Shown in pieces: positions 12,328 through 23,253 of a DNA stretch of 64,000 bases. This DNA is from Falciphora oryzae. Lineage: Eukaryota; Ascomycota; Sordariomycetes; Magnaporthales; Magnaporthaceae. Below the pieces are notes generated by a model. The model saw nothing but the letters and a program-made list of their open reading frames with translations, did no database searches and was not told where the DNA came from. A program made the translations under genes and the position numbers. The stretch's first letter is position 1, and each line of letters starts with the position of its first letter. The stretch lies in NCBI GenBank assembly GCA_000733355.1, contig JNVV01000008.1, positions 473,244 to 537,243 on the forward strand, in the 5' to 3' direction.

Positions 12328-13965
12328 TCAGCGCACAAACTTGCGCTTGGGCGTGCCGATGCGGTGGGTGTACTTCCACAGGTGCCTGTACTTGGGGCCC
12401 TGCCTCTTGGCCTCCCAGCCCCTGGCCTTGCGGGGCGGCTTGAGCGAGTGGACGCGGGCGTGCCTGAGCTCGACGTCCGCCCCCGGGATGGCGTGGCGGG
12501 CCATGACGTCGGCCGTGTGGTCGTCCCAGACGGTGCGGAAGAGGGTAAATCCCGCGGGGACGAGGGGGAACTTGTCGCGCAGCGACTTGATGCTGAATCC
12601 CTCGCGGGCGCCGTAGGCGTCGCGCAGGGCCTTGACGTCGACGGGCTTGTTGTCCTTTTGGTCCAGGATGAAGACGGAGAGGCGGTGGTAGGGGGAACCC
12701 TTTTGGGCAAAGGGCGGGAGCCAGGGGACGGCGAGGCTGCCGTTGCTACTGCTGCTGTCGGTGGCGTCGTCGTTTTCACGGATCTGGCCCAGGGGCAGCA
12801 GGGGCCTGGTCGGGTGCAGGGGGATGTTTGCAGCCAAAAAGTGGCAGCGGCGCGCGAAGCCGTCCTCCTCGACCAGGGGCACATCCGAGTCGACGACGGC
12901 GACGGTGACGAGGCGCTCGCCCCCCGTGAAGGACTGGACCCTCAGGGTGGGGGGACGCTCGGATATCAGGCTGTCCACGACGTCTCCGGGGGAGATCTTG
13001 CGCTGGCGGAAGGTCAGCTGCACGTCCAGGTTGGGCTCGAACTTGGGCAGCAGGTCCGGCACGATGTGGTACTGGCTGATGCGCTGCTGGATCAGCTTGA
13101 AGGCGTAGGAGCGCCACTTGAGCTCGGCCAGGTGCCGGTATATGGGCTTGTTCATGTCGCCTGTTTGGTCTTGTCAGCCAAAAGGTCCACTTCTGTTCTT
13201 TTGGCTTAAGAAGGACATATCCTTACCCAGCCCGTCCTCAAACCTCCGCTTGACCTCCGGGTCGTTGATGTCGGCCAGGATCTTGAGGCGCTCGACGTAC
13301 TTGCGCAGGCTGGCCAGGCGCAGCTGCTTGACGTGCTCGCCGTTCTTGCGGTCCTTTGGCGGCGGCGACCGCTCGAGGGCCCTGATCTTGGCGACCTCGG
13401 CCGCGATCTGCGCCAGCTTCTCCTGGCGGTCCGCGACCAGGATCTTGCGGGCCTCCTGGAAGCACTGCAGCGGCAGCTGGTCGAAGGGTATGTTCTGCGA
13501 CGTGCGGATCGCCACCCTGCGCCGGCGCGAGCCCACGGGCGGCGTCCCCCGCTTGACGAGCACCTTCTCGGCCCAGTGCAGCGTCGTCACCTCCGGGTCC
13601 AGCATGCGCCGCTTGAAGTCGGTGTCGTTTGGTTTCCTGCTGGTGGGGGGCTCCTTTTTGGGGGTCTCCTTTTTGTTGGGCTTCTTCCCCGCCTCTGGGG
13701 GCGCTGTTGCCGGCTTGGCCGCTGCTCCAGCTGGTGGTAATGAGTTCCCTGAGCTCCCTGGGCTTGCCGGCTCTGGCTTCTTCTCCTTATTCTCTTCTGT
13801 CGTGGCTTTTGCTGCCGCTGTCGTCGTGGTGGGGGCATCATCAGGCCGCCCAGGGGTGCTCGAGAAGGCACGGGCGGCAGCAGCAGCCATTGACGGCCGG
13901 GCCGCCAGGGGCTGCTGCCGCAGACATGTCGCGACCGACCTTCCGACCTGCTGGCACCTCGACAT
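12328..13965 (-). CDS. MRPL35: Mitochondrial ribosomal protein mL38 (MRPL35 type, PEBP fold)
   Basis: A large-subunit protein of the mitochondrial ribosome, built on a phosphatidylethanolamine-binding-protein fold. Exons 13965-13227 and 13160-12328 join in frame (523 residues). The N-terminus [18 protein letters not shown], followed by an Ala/Ser/Arg-rich stretch ending at ARAFSST, reads as a mitochondrial presequence. A Pro/Lys-rich linker follows, then the conserved body ([20 protein letters not shown]) and the C-terminal [19 protein letters not shown]. An upstream in-frame Met at 13983 is a possible alternative start. It is divergent from uL4m, another large-subunit protein. Identification is by resemblance to fungal L35/mL38 proteins. 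Confidence 0.92.
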
Positions 13966-14371
13966 GGCTGCTGAGGTCCTCATCTGTGGCCGGGCGGGCG
14001 GATTGGCTTTGGCTCTTTCCCAAGGCTCTGCGTCTTTTGCACACGCGACGTCGGCTTTGACAAAATTTTGGCGGAGCTCCTGCATGGAGAGCACCCCTGT
14101 AGAGCCCAATCCTGCCGTTCCATTGGACGAAAGTGGCGGGAATGCCCCGCTATCGTCCGCGCACACCAGAGAGCTCTCGAGGCTGTCGTTTTCGCTCCTC
14201 AATTTTCTTTGCGAGGCCAAGGTGGACGCGAGACAATAAGAGGGGGGCAGAAGCTTCGCTCGCCGCGCAATCCACAACACACTACGCCGGCGTCAGGAGC
14301 CGCAGCTGAGCCTAACTGGATCGCCCATTAATTGGCCGTCGCCAAGTGGAGAGACAAGAGGGGCGACAGCC
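13966..14371. promoter_or_regulatory. Bidirectional promoter between two mitoribosomal protein genes
   Basis: The start codons of mL38 (minus) and uL4m (plus) are 406 bp apart, so both promoters must lie in this interval unless leaders extend into coding sequence. The mL38 frame stays open upstream of 13965 as far as a Met at 14280, but that extension reads as non-conserved. No specific factor site was identified. Confidence 0.65.
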
Positions 14372-15462
14372 ATGGCCGCCAGCAAGAGTGCCAGATGCCT
14401 CCATGAGGCCATGAGGACCCTGAGCATATCATCATCGTTGGCACCAGCCAGGCAAAGGCTACCAACTTTTACAGTATGGAGAGACTCTCCGGGGCGGCTT
14501 ACGCGTATCACACTTGCTGATCAGAGCCATCGTATGTCCCATAGAGCCAGATTCTCCCCGCAGCATCAAGATGTCGGACCATGGCCACATCAGCCTCCAC
14601 GGCGCCCGCGACAACAATAACCCCCGCCGAGGCGGCCCCCAGCCGAAAAACCCCGCTCTGGACGCCCCCGACCGAGGTCCCCGTGACCATCTACGACTTC
14701 CCGTCGCTCGAGCCGCTCGAGCTCGAGGCCTGGCCGACCAAGCACCTGCACCTGCCGCTGCGCCGCGACATCCTGCACCTGGCCGTGACGTACGAGGGCG
14801 ACAAGACGCGCCAGGGCACGGCCTCGTCCAAGACGCGCTGGGACGTGGCGGGCTCGCACCGCAAGGTGCGCCCGCAAAAGGGCATGGGCCGCGCCCGCGT
14901 CGGCTCGCGGCAGTCGCCCATCCTGCGGGGCGGCGGCAAGGCCCACGGCCCGCACCCGCGCGACTTCTCGACGGGCCTCAACCGCAAGGTCTACGACCTG
15001 GCCTGGCGCACCGCGCTCTCGTACCGCTACCGCCGCGGCGAGCTCTTCGTCGTGCGCGACGGGCTCGACCTTCCTCTGCCAGACGACTTCCTGTCCCTCG
15101 TGAGCCGCCGCCAGATGCCCCGCGAGCTGCAGGACCAGTACGTCGACCGCATGGTGCGCGAGGTCCTGACCCCGTTAGGTTGGGGCCACGAGGGGGGCAG
15201 GTCGACGTTCGTGGCGGCCGAGCGGCGCGGGAACCTGTTCGAGTGCCTGGATGTGGCGGGGTACGAGGCGCGCGCGCTCGAGGTGGCCGACGTCGACGTC
15301 AAGGACCTGCTCGAGACGGGCCGCATCGTCATTGAGCGCTCGGCCCTGCTGCGCCTGATCGAGGAGCACCAGAGCGACCTGGTCAGCAATATCGTCGTCA
15401 ACGGCGCCGCGGTCACCAGGGGCCCGCTGGCGGGGGCGACGACGAAGCTGGTGGCGACCTAA
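14372..15462 (+). CDS. Mitochondrial ribosomal protein uL4m (YmL6/MRPL4 type)
   Basis: The bacterial-L4-like protein of the mitochondrial large ribosomal subunit. Exon 1 (14372-14473) encodes a presequence-like N-terminus, MAASKSARCLHEAMRTLS. Exon 2 (14545-15462) continues in frame, for 339 residues in total. The L4 signature region is clear: KTRQGTASSKTRWDVAGS, RKVRPQKGMGRARVGSR, and the Gly-rich ILRGGGKAHGPHPRDFS that forms the extended loop reaching into the ribosome tunnel. Other AG acceptors nearby (for example 14550) keep the same frame, so the first residues of exon 2 are uncertain. Divergent neighbour of mL38. Confidence 0.93.
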
Positions 15463-17019
15463 TTTTTTCCTTGGTGACCTAGATCGGGCTTGTCTGATAC
15501 GGGAAGGGGAAGGCTGTTTTGCTGTAGCCCAGGCTGCTATTTTACGAGATGCGGGCTGGCGAGGAGCGAACATAGCCGCTGGGCAGGGGTGGTTCAGGGG
15601 CCACATCTGCTCGGCCCTTGCACTCATCGAGGGATTGTATCTACTCTGTACAGTTACAATACCAAAACCCCAGCACGTCTTTTATGTACCTTTTTTTTTT
15701 TCTCGAATTTTTATTATTTTGCCCTTGCATACTTTTGAGGACTAGGGAGTCGGTGTCAACGCACTAAAAATAGCAGTCAAACGAGTTGTGATGACACGCC
15801 AGACAACGAGCCTTTCCGCATGGAACAACCCACGTGTGCCCGATCCCTGGGCATCGCATGGTACGCCAGCATGACGCTATTTCGACGTTGGAGCGTTGTC
15901 GATTGCGTCGTCAACGGACGACCCCCACGACCCGCCCTCGCCGGGCCCGGGCATCCCTCCGATGACCCTGGGGCGCAAAAGAGGAGAGAGCGAGGGGACT
16001 TGTTCGAATAAAAAGGCAAACGCTCTGCTGTTATTTCCCCACTGCCCTGTTTTCGCATTTTCCATCCATTTCTTCATTCTTTCTTGTTTCATTTCCTTTC
16101 CTTTCCAATTTGCGACCCCTCTATCGACCTCGCCTCGGATTCACGATCCAGATCGAGGCTCGGCCGAGACGCCCCTGTCGGCCGATTGGCTGCCGCGCCC
16201 GCACGTCATCCGACACACCCAAACTCTATTTCCCTCAAGAGAACTCTTGCCCGATGCCACCCAAAAAATTCAACGGCGGAGCTTTCATCTCACAATCGGC
16301 CGTCAAGAATCTGCAGCTGCAAAACACTGCCCCTTGAGGACCTTCGCGCTCAAGCCACTGCCATTTTCATTCGTCGTCGACCTCCACCTTTAGCTAAACA
16401 CAGGCCCTGGACGCCGAACCTGATACCCCCAACAAAGCCCCTCACCAAAGAGAAGAAGGGAGAAAGCATGAAATGTCCATCGCCCTGGACGAAGCCTGCC
16501 CAAAAGATACCCCGCCACCGAGTTCCAAAACGCCAACATGAATCAATCATACACGCGGACCCTTTTCTCCTTTTCCTTCAGTCCCCGCCACCGGGTTCTT
16601 GCAACGTGAATCCGGCCTTTCAGGCACCCTTTGAAGAGAAACGAGTTCAGAAGCGCCATCAAAAGCAAGCCGAAGCCCCGGAACCACTGACAGTAAGGCA
16701 CGAGAATCTCCCGGGCGCCTTTCTTGGATCTCATGCGACGAACGAGCCAGGTCACGGCCTGGGCCCCGTTCCTCCGCGCGAGTGCCACTTCCCCGCACCG
16801 ACGGCGAGGGGCAAGTTGGCGGGGATCCTGACGCCTTGTTTTTCAACAGAATCTAACCGTCCCAAGCAAGGAAAAAGAAGCCATAACTTGGATCACGCTA
16901 CCGCACCACGCCGGGAGCCCATCCATTAGGTAAATGAGAGCCACCGCAGCACCAGCCAGGTCGGCTCAGAGTAACGTGCAAGGTTTCTCGGTTCGAGCAA
17001 CCCAGACCTTTTTGGGGCC
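15463..17019. other. Intergenic region between uL4m and the bZIP gene (convergent)
   Basis: 1.56 kb between convergent stop codons. It has a T-rich stretch near 15691-15720 and is otherwise unremarkable. A 281-codon open frame at 16084-16929 plus has a composition unlike a folded protein and no recognised motif, so it is not called. 3' UTRs of both neighbours are expected here. Confidence 0.45.
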
Positions 17020-18126
17020 TCAAAGATCATCTCCTTCCTCGCCCGAAAGGCTGGGGTCGAAGTTAGGCATAGTCGGAGACGTCTGCGCCGAGTGTGTTGG
17101 ATATGTCGTCAGCTCTGATGGGTTAACCCACGCGGTTGGCGGGGTGGGCTGCATCACATATGCCATGGGGGCCACACCTCCTTGGGAGTGAGTGATGCTG
17201 TTCCGACGAGACGATGGCGAAACCACCGACCCGCAGGTCGAGCTGCGCTGGGTTGAGACCCCCGAAGCGACGGCGGGCCCCGACAGAGCGTTGGCAACAG
17301 GTGCGGCCGTGTCGATGAGCTCCTCGTACGTGAGCCCGTCGACGCTGCCGTAGGTGCGGCTGTACCGCTCCTTGGTGGTTTGCACGAAGCGGCGCGCCTC
17401 GAGATCGAGCCAGTTGTCGATGTGTGGATCATTGCAGGTCGCATGATCCATGAGATGGTTCTTGATGCTCGTCACTTCGCTCAGCAGCGTCGTGTACTCG
17501 TCCTGGAGCTTCTGACGCTTCTGCTCGAGGTCGATGCGCTGCTCCTCAAGGTCCGAGACGAACTCCTTCTTCTTTCTGCGACACTTCAGTGCGGCCACTC
17601 GGTTCCTCGCCAGCACCGAGTCTCGCTTCGCGTCTTTCTCGTCACCATCCTCGCTCGCCTTGCTGCCCTTTCTTCGCGGTTCCCTCCTCTTGGACCGATT
17701 ATCCTCCGCTGCTACGTTGGCGGCGTTGTCTCCCGAGACGGATCCGGACTTGGAATTGGTCGATCTCGTCCTCGAGCGTGATGCGGAAGCGCTGCTGTCC
17801 GTCGTTCCTCCCGGGGACCGAGTCGCCGGCGGTGCCGGTCTAGGGCGCGCGTGCGGTGGGGCTTTTGACCTGGGGTCCGTCGCGTCGCCCAAGTTTGGGC
17901 TTGTGAGTGCCGACGCCATATACTGCGCCGGGTGGCACTCCAAGTCTCCTGGGGCTATACCGGTGATCACCTGGCTCTGATCGTCTAGGTACATCAGAGG
18001 GTAGGGGTCGGGGTCCTGGTGTGTCTCCATCTGCTTCCCGTTCAAATCGCCGAAGAAGGAGCCCATGGCGGGGTCGATGCTGGTCAGGCCCTTGTCGAAG
18101 AAGTTGGGAACATCCAAGGTAGACAT
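17020..18126 (-). CDS. bZIP transcription factor, ATF/CREB-like basic region
   Basis: A predicted DNA-binding regulator of 368 residues in one exon. The basic region (about 168-189) reads KRDSVLARNRVAALKCRRKK, with the N-x7-R/K pattern of ATF/CREB-type bZIP proteins. A leucine zipper follows with heptad positions at about 193, 200, 207, 214 and 221 (L, L, L, L, I). The segment before it is Ser/Arg/Lys-rich and likely disordered. The C-terminal tail carries SSRRNSITHS and PTMPNFDPSL, which could be phosphorylation-rich. Single-exon structure and a long upstream region are usual for regulators. Which orthologue it represents (stress, development or metabolism) cannot be decided from the sequence alone. 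Confidence 0.9.
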   Translation of the reverse strand: MSTLDVPNFFDKGLTSIDPAMGSFFGDLNGKQMETHQDPDPYPLMYLDDQSQVITGIAPGDLECHPAQYMASALTSPNLGDATDPRSKAPPHARPRPAPPATRSPGGTTDSSASASRSRTRSTNSKSGSVSGDNAANVAAEDNRSKRREPRRKGSKASEDGDEKDAKRDSVLARNRVAALKCRRKKKEFVSDLEEQRIDLEQKRQKLQDEYTTLLSEVTSIKNHLMDHATCNDPHIDNWLDLEARRFVQTTKERYSRTYGSVDGLTYEELIDTAAPVANALSGPAVASGVSTQRSSTCGSVVSPSSRRNSITHSQGGVAPMAYVMQPTPPTAWVNPSELTTYPTHSAQTSPTMPNFDPSLSGEEGDDL

Positions 18127-20230
18127 GTTCGTGGAAGTGGGTGGGTATGCGGTCGCGTTTGTGTGCCGTGTGAGAGTCGTTGCAATAGGACGGAGAGTGC
18201 TGTCGAGACTGACTTTTGGACACGACCCTCCTTGAACCCTTGCGTCTGTCTCTCAGCTACCTCAAGGTAGGTATATGTTATCTCGAAGCAGATGGCCCAC
18301 CCCAGAATGTGGGGGGTTTTAGCTGATCGTTGACGTCGTTGGTTGTCGACGGTCGGCGATGGGCAGCCAGGAATCAGGTCGCTGCGCTTAGGGCCGTGAT
18401 GGGACCCCAGTATGGTGTGCGGGTGGGTACAACGGGGGATTCGTTGTGGTGGTGGAGGGGGAGGTGAGTGCCTCGATCCATTGAGGATGATACCTCTTCG
18501 AGTGACAGGCCTTGGTCGTTGGTTTAGTAACCTGCTTGCAAGGCGGCTCCTCCGAGCTGAGGATTGCTGATAGCTGGGCTGGGCCCTGTCTTGTGGGCCA
18601 GGATCAAATGGTTATATGGCAGGCCGCCAATGCAAGCGACACTCGGGCAGAGAAGGCGCTGGTGGCAGTCAGTGGTGGTGTTATTGGATGCCTCTAGGTG
18701 TGGCGGACAAGAGTGTCCGCGCCTGCGCCTGTCTAATCCGCTTGGCAGCAAGGAGCGTGGTAGGAACGTCGGGATATGGAGCTGCAGTGGACGGCCGTGG
18801 GGTTGCATGGGCTGGATGCGATTGAATTTCCGCAGAAGGCGCTCTTCACTATTCGATGGGCGACTCTTTTCTTCCCTTTTTTTTTCCGCGTTCCTGCTGC
18901 CGGATTACGCAACATCGAACAAACGGAGAGAAGGGGCGTCGTTTGCCGAGCAGTCGCGGAGCAAAGTCTCCTAGAGAGGTCCCGGCAGCGTCGCCCCCCC
19001 CACCCACTCGGGTTCCAACGGCAAGCAAGGCAACTAGACGCGCGCCAGGGCGGGCCTGCAACCTGCATGGGCGCAAGAATGTGTGCCGCCCTAGGTTGCT
19101 TTCGCTTCCCCTCTCGAATAACACGGGGACGGGAGTCTGCTCTCTTGTGCGTACCTCTGTTGTACATGCAAAGCTAAAATCTTGACGGGCTCGACGGGTT
19201 TCCTGTCAGTTCGAAGATGTCCATCCTGCTCGTCCAAGCTGGACACTGGGCGCGCAGTTATCAATCCTGAATCCGGACGCAGAGGTCTCCATTAAAACAT
19301 TCGAGGATGGGGAAGCTGACGTCAGTTGGAGGCGACAGACAGCCCGAACATGAGCTAGCATGGCTGTCCTTCCGTGGTCTAGAACGTGACATTGGATGAT
19401 GCGCAGCAATAATTGGATCATTGAACAGGACCGACAAAAAAAAAGGTACCAGCTACCATCAGTAATTCAGCCCGTCAAAAGTCCAATTGAGGTGGCCATT
19501 TCTTTCCTGCCCACCCACCACCAGCGTGCCTGCCAAAGGCCGTCGACATCTCGATGTGGGCGGACCCGCATATTCTCAACGTTTGCTGGGGCACAATGGG
19601 GGGTCCAATGACGGGACGTGCACGTCACGTCACGGCAGGCTACCCGCGGTGCAGCCATCCCCTCTCTCCGGCAATTCAGGCCGGGGGCGCTAAGCCTGTT
19701 TGGGTGCACAGTGCAGCGAAGCCAAGTTGACGTACCGGTGCTCGACAAGGGATCCCCTCTTTTTTGGTGTGGGTGGTAGCCTTTCTTTTTTTTTTTTTTT
19801 TTTTTGCTTCTGCGTCCAACCAAACACCTACCCTCCCTCTCGGCGCCCTTCTTTTTATCGAAGCACCAGGCCGTGGAAGCGTCCCACGCGGGTGGTCTGG
19901 TTTCGGTTGAGAAGTACATCAATGCAACAGCCTGCTGGTATCATGCAGTAGTCGAGCGTCGTGGATGCCACGTGGCTGTCCTGTCCTGCTTCTTCTATGT
20001 AGTCCAGTTTCTGCTGTCGAGGCACGTACGGATTGCTCGGTTCGGTAAGTAGCACGGTTAGGTAGCCCTGCAGCATTAAATTTACACAGCCAGATAGCAG
20101 GACCTTGTATCTGTTTCGTTTCAAGGGTCCGTACTCCTTGCCGGCCGGCCGTGGGCTCGGGTTGCAGGCAAGCCAAGCCGCCGAGCTATACGACTGCAGC
20201 CTCATTATAGGGTCGCCTCCCTCCATCTCC
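18127..20230. promoter_or_regulatory. bZIP upstream region with TGACGT (CRE-type) sites
   Basis: 2.1 kb between the bZIP start and the 3' end of the sugar transporter. TGACGT cores occur at 18331-18338 (TGACGTCG), 19317-19324 (a perfect TGACGTCA palindrome), 19621-19632 (two overlapping cores on the minus strand) and 19728-19734 (TGACGTA). A T20 tract lies at 19786-19805. No gene is supported here. The sites are seen directly; their use by the adjacent bZIP protein is inference. Confidence 0.5.
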
Positions 20231-22249
20231 CTAGGCGTGCCCCGCCCCGGCCGCGCCCTTTTCGCGCAGCTCGTCGGCACGCCTCTCGAGGTCCTCGGCC
20301 AGCCCGGCGCTGTACTTTGCGCGGTCGGCGCCGGGTATGATCCAAGGCGCGTTTGTGAAGAGGTAGTTCATCTCCTCGAGCGGCAGCTTCTTGGTCTCGG
20401 GCAGGACGAGGTAGAAGAAGAGGGCGTTTGTGAAGTTGCAGACGACAAAGACGAGGTAGTAGCGCCACTTGATGCTTGTGATGGCGATCTCGGTCACCTG
20501 CCCGATCATGGTGTTGAAGGCGAACGAGGTCATGGTGGCGATGGAGACGCCCTTGCTGCGCGTGTGCGTGTCGAAGATCTCGGCCGGGATGATCCACGAG
20601 AGCGGGCCGCAGGTGGCCGAGAAGGAGATGTTGTATAGCCAGGTTACGATGATAAAGCCCCAGCCTGCGCCGCCGTCTCGGTGTGTTTGCGGATCGAACT
20701 GGGCTGGTGTGGGGGGATAGCGGTAAGTTTGTGTTGCATCCCTTTGTGTGTGTGTGAACATAGTCGAGCCTCACTCACCAATAAGAATCGTAGCAATGAG
20801 AAACATCAAGCAGTTGACCAGGTTCCCGAAGATCAGGGGCCACCTGCGGCCGAAGCGATCGACAAACAGGATGCACATGGCCTGGGCGAGCAGGGCCAGG
20901 ACGGCGCTAATGGCCTGGTACTTGAGCGCGTTCTGGCCGTCGATGCCTATCTGCTCGTAAATGGCGATGGAGAAGTACTGGATGGCCGAAACCCCCGTCA
21001 TCTGCACCGACGCCTGCAGCGCGCACGCGATAAACAGGCGCCGGAACGAGCTGCGCGACGTAAACAGCTCGCTGTAGCTCTTGGCCTCGTGCTCGCGGTC
21101 GAACGCGATGCTCTCGCTGATCTGCGCAAACTCGGCCCGCACGAACGCGTCATCGATGTCGCCGCCCGCGTGCAGGCGCGCCAGCGTCGCGAGGCCCTCG
21201 TCGGCCCGGTCGTGGTCGATCAGCCACCGGGGCGACTCGGGGAACAGCAGGATCAGGAGGGCGAGCGCGACGGCGGGCACGTTCTGGATCCCCAGCGGGA
21301 TCCGCCACTGCTTGGACCCCTATAACGTTTTAGGTGGTGTTAATGGTTGCGGGTAACGCAGGGGGAGTAGAAATACAATGGTTAGCAATGGAAAGGCTTG
21401 ACCCACTTCGAGCGAGAAGGTGCCGTAGCTCAGCCAGCCGGCCACCAGGGCGCCGATGCCGAGCATGAACTGTTGAAGTGCTGTCACGCGGCCGCGGATG
21501 TCGCGGTGGGCGATTTCGCCCTGGTAGATGGCTGTTGACGACGGGTTAGTGCCGTTCTCCTTACTTTACTTCCATGTTAAAAGTCGCGATGAAGGGTTGG
21601 CAATATCTCACTAGTTCGCGGGCTGTCAGTTGGGTCTTTTCAGGTCTGGAAAAAGGGGGCTATGGGCAAAAAAAAAGAAGGGGGGCGTGCAAACACCACG
21701 ACGAGAAGACATACCGGATAATCATGACAAGAAACCCAACGCCCAGCCCACTAATACACCGCCCCGCCCACAGGTACTTTATGGACTGAGCAGCCGTCTG
21801 GAGGGCTCCTCCAAGCATAAAGACAATGGCCCCGATCAGGATCGTCATGCGGCGCCCGAACCAGTCTCCGGTAGGCCCAGCCAAGGCGGCACCAAAAAAA
21901 GCACCCCCTGTGAAGAGGCTCACGACAACGCCACTGCATGTTGTTGGCGTCTTGTCGGGTTAGCCCTATCCGTCATCAACAACACATCTCCACGTGCTCG
22001 AATGAACCCGCAGACAAAACTCACGTCTCGGCAGGGGTCGGGTTGAACATCTCCTTGTACGAGCTGCTGCCCACCACTTCTGCTATGACGCCGAGGTCGT
22101 ATCCAAAGAGCGCCGAGCCGAGCGACGCGAAGACGCTGACGAGAAACTACCCCCGGTATCGTCGGTGTCAGTGGAAAGGGCGGGAGCGCAATACGTCAAC
22201 AGCTACCAAAGGGTATCCCAACCTGGTATGTGTGTGGTTTAAGCCCCAT
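20231..22249 (-). CDS. MFS sugar (hexose/monosaccharide) transporter, with an unusual splice region
   Basis: A sugar-porter-family plasma membrane permease. Exons fitted: 22249-22223 (MGLKPHTYQ), 22146-22025, 21933-21715, possibly 21622-21612, 21531-21407, 21319-20779 and 20703-20231. Family motifs are present: FASLGSALFGYDLGVIAEV in TM1, GDWFGRR between TM2 and TM3, PESPRWL at the end of TM6, VDRFGRR after TM8, and PETKKLPLEEM after TM12. The exon ending at 21715 and the exon starting at 21531 are out of phase. Either an 11-nt exon at 21612-21622 restores the frame (505 residues in total) or there is one extra base at the donor (501 residues). It is divergent from an arabinofuranosidase gene. 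Substrate specificity is not readable from sequence. Confidence 0.88.
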
Positions 22250-23253
22250 CTTGTCGGGCAGCACTGTGGTGTTGGAAAAACGACTGGGTGCTGCGAAGCT
22301 AAGGGTGGGACCAATATCGCTAGAGATATCCAGACATGGCATAAGAAGAAGAACACTAGGGAGCACGGCTGGCGGGTATGGAAGTTCATATACGAAATCT
22401 ATAAACATGCGCACCCCGGCTATCCTGCATCTTTGTCTCCTGCTTTCTTCCCGATATCTCTCCGCGAAGGATCATAAGGTACAATGGCCAACGTTTCATC
22501 GCGCAACCGTACCCCAAAACCTATGTACCTACTCTATCGCGGCTAGCTGCCTTCTCCGCATTNNNNNNNNNNNNNNNNNNNNNNNNNNNNNNNNNNNNNN
22601 NNNNNNNNNNNNNNNNNNNNNNNNNNNNNNNNNNNNNNNNNNNNNNNNNNNNNNNNNNNNNNNNNNNNNNNNNNNNNNNNNNNNNNNNNNNNNNNNNNNN
22701 NNNNNNNNNNNNNNNNNNNNNNNNNNNNNNNNNNNNNNNNNNNNNNNNNNNNNNNNNNNNNNNNNNNNNNNNNNCCCAGGCTCCCAGGCCCATCCCAAGA
22801 GTTCGGGGAATTCACCCGTCCAAGTCGTCGGAAGCCTCGGTCTGGATCGCTAAGTTGCTGCTCCACGGAATTGAATGCGACTGTAGCAAGTGAGTGAGAC
22901 GTGTGCGGGGGAAGAAGCACAATAGCGTGGGCCCTCGGTGTAAGTCGACGCAAGCGCGCCAATCAGGGGATATTCCCGACCAATCAATTCCCACCACTGA
23001 CGATGCTGCAACCAGATGGGACTGTCGTCGCCGACTGTCGTCCGATGCCGTGAGGTAGGTATCGGGTTATACTTCAAGCATGGGGTTTTACTATGCACTC
23101 GTGTTTATGCGATACTAAACTCAATGTAGCGAGAACTGGCGGCGTTGGAGCATCGCCATTTTTAGCCGCAGAACCCCCGTTGTTCTCACCGGCTCACTCA
23201 CTCAACATCTCGTGGACACACTTTTCGTCAGTCATCACGTTCCATCGCCTATC
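22250..23253. promoter_or_regulatory. Shared upstream region of the sugar transporter and GH51 genes, with XlnR- and CreA-like sites
   Basis: About 1 kb separates the two divergent start codons, of which 212 bases are unknown. On the minus strand GGCTAA (TTAGCC at 23162-23167) matches the XlnR/Xyr1 core, 87 bp before the GH51 ATG. GGCTAG at 22541-22546 is a weaker match. GCGGGG at 22905-22910 fits the CreA consensus SYGGRG. These short motifs also occur by chance, so the regulatory role is inferred. Confidence 0.45.
22563..22774. other. Assembly gap (run of N)
   Basis: A run of 212 N shows two contigs scaffolded together. It lies inside the transporter/GH51 promoter region, so the true spacing of regulatory sites is unknown. 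Confidence 0.99.

Noticed and set aside
12274..13209. 311-codon plus-strand ORF opposite mL38
   Set aside because: Antisense shadow; the minus strand encodes a recognisable mitoribosomal protein with a matching splice.
16084..16929. 281-codon plus-strand ORF near the bZIP gene
   Set aside because: Pro/Arg/His-rich composition, no motif, no conserved-looking block; more likely flanking or UTR sequence.
16985..17015. GGTTCGAG-like string resembling a tRNA T-loop
   Set aside because: No matching acceptor, D or anticodon arms could be built around it.
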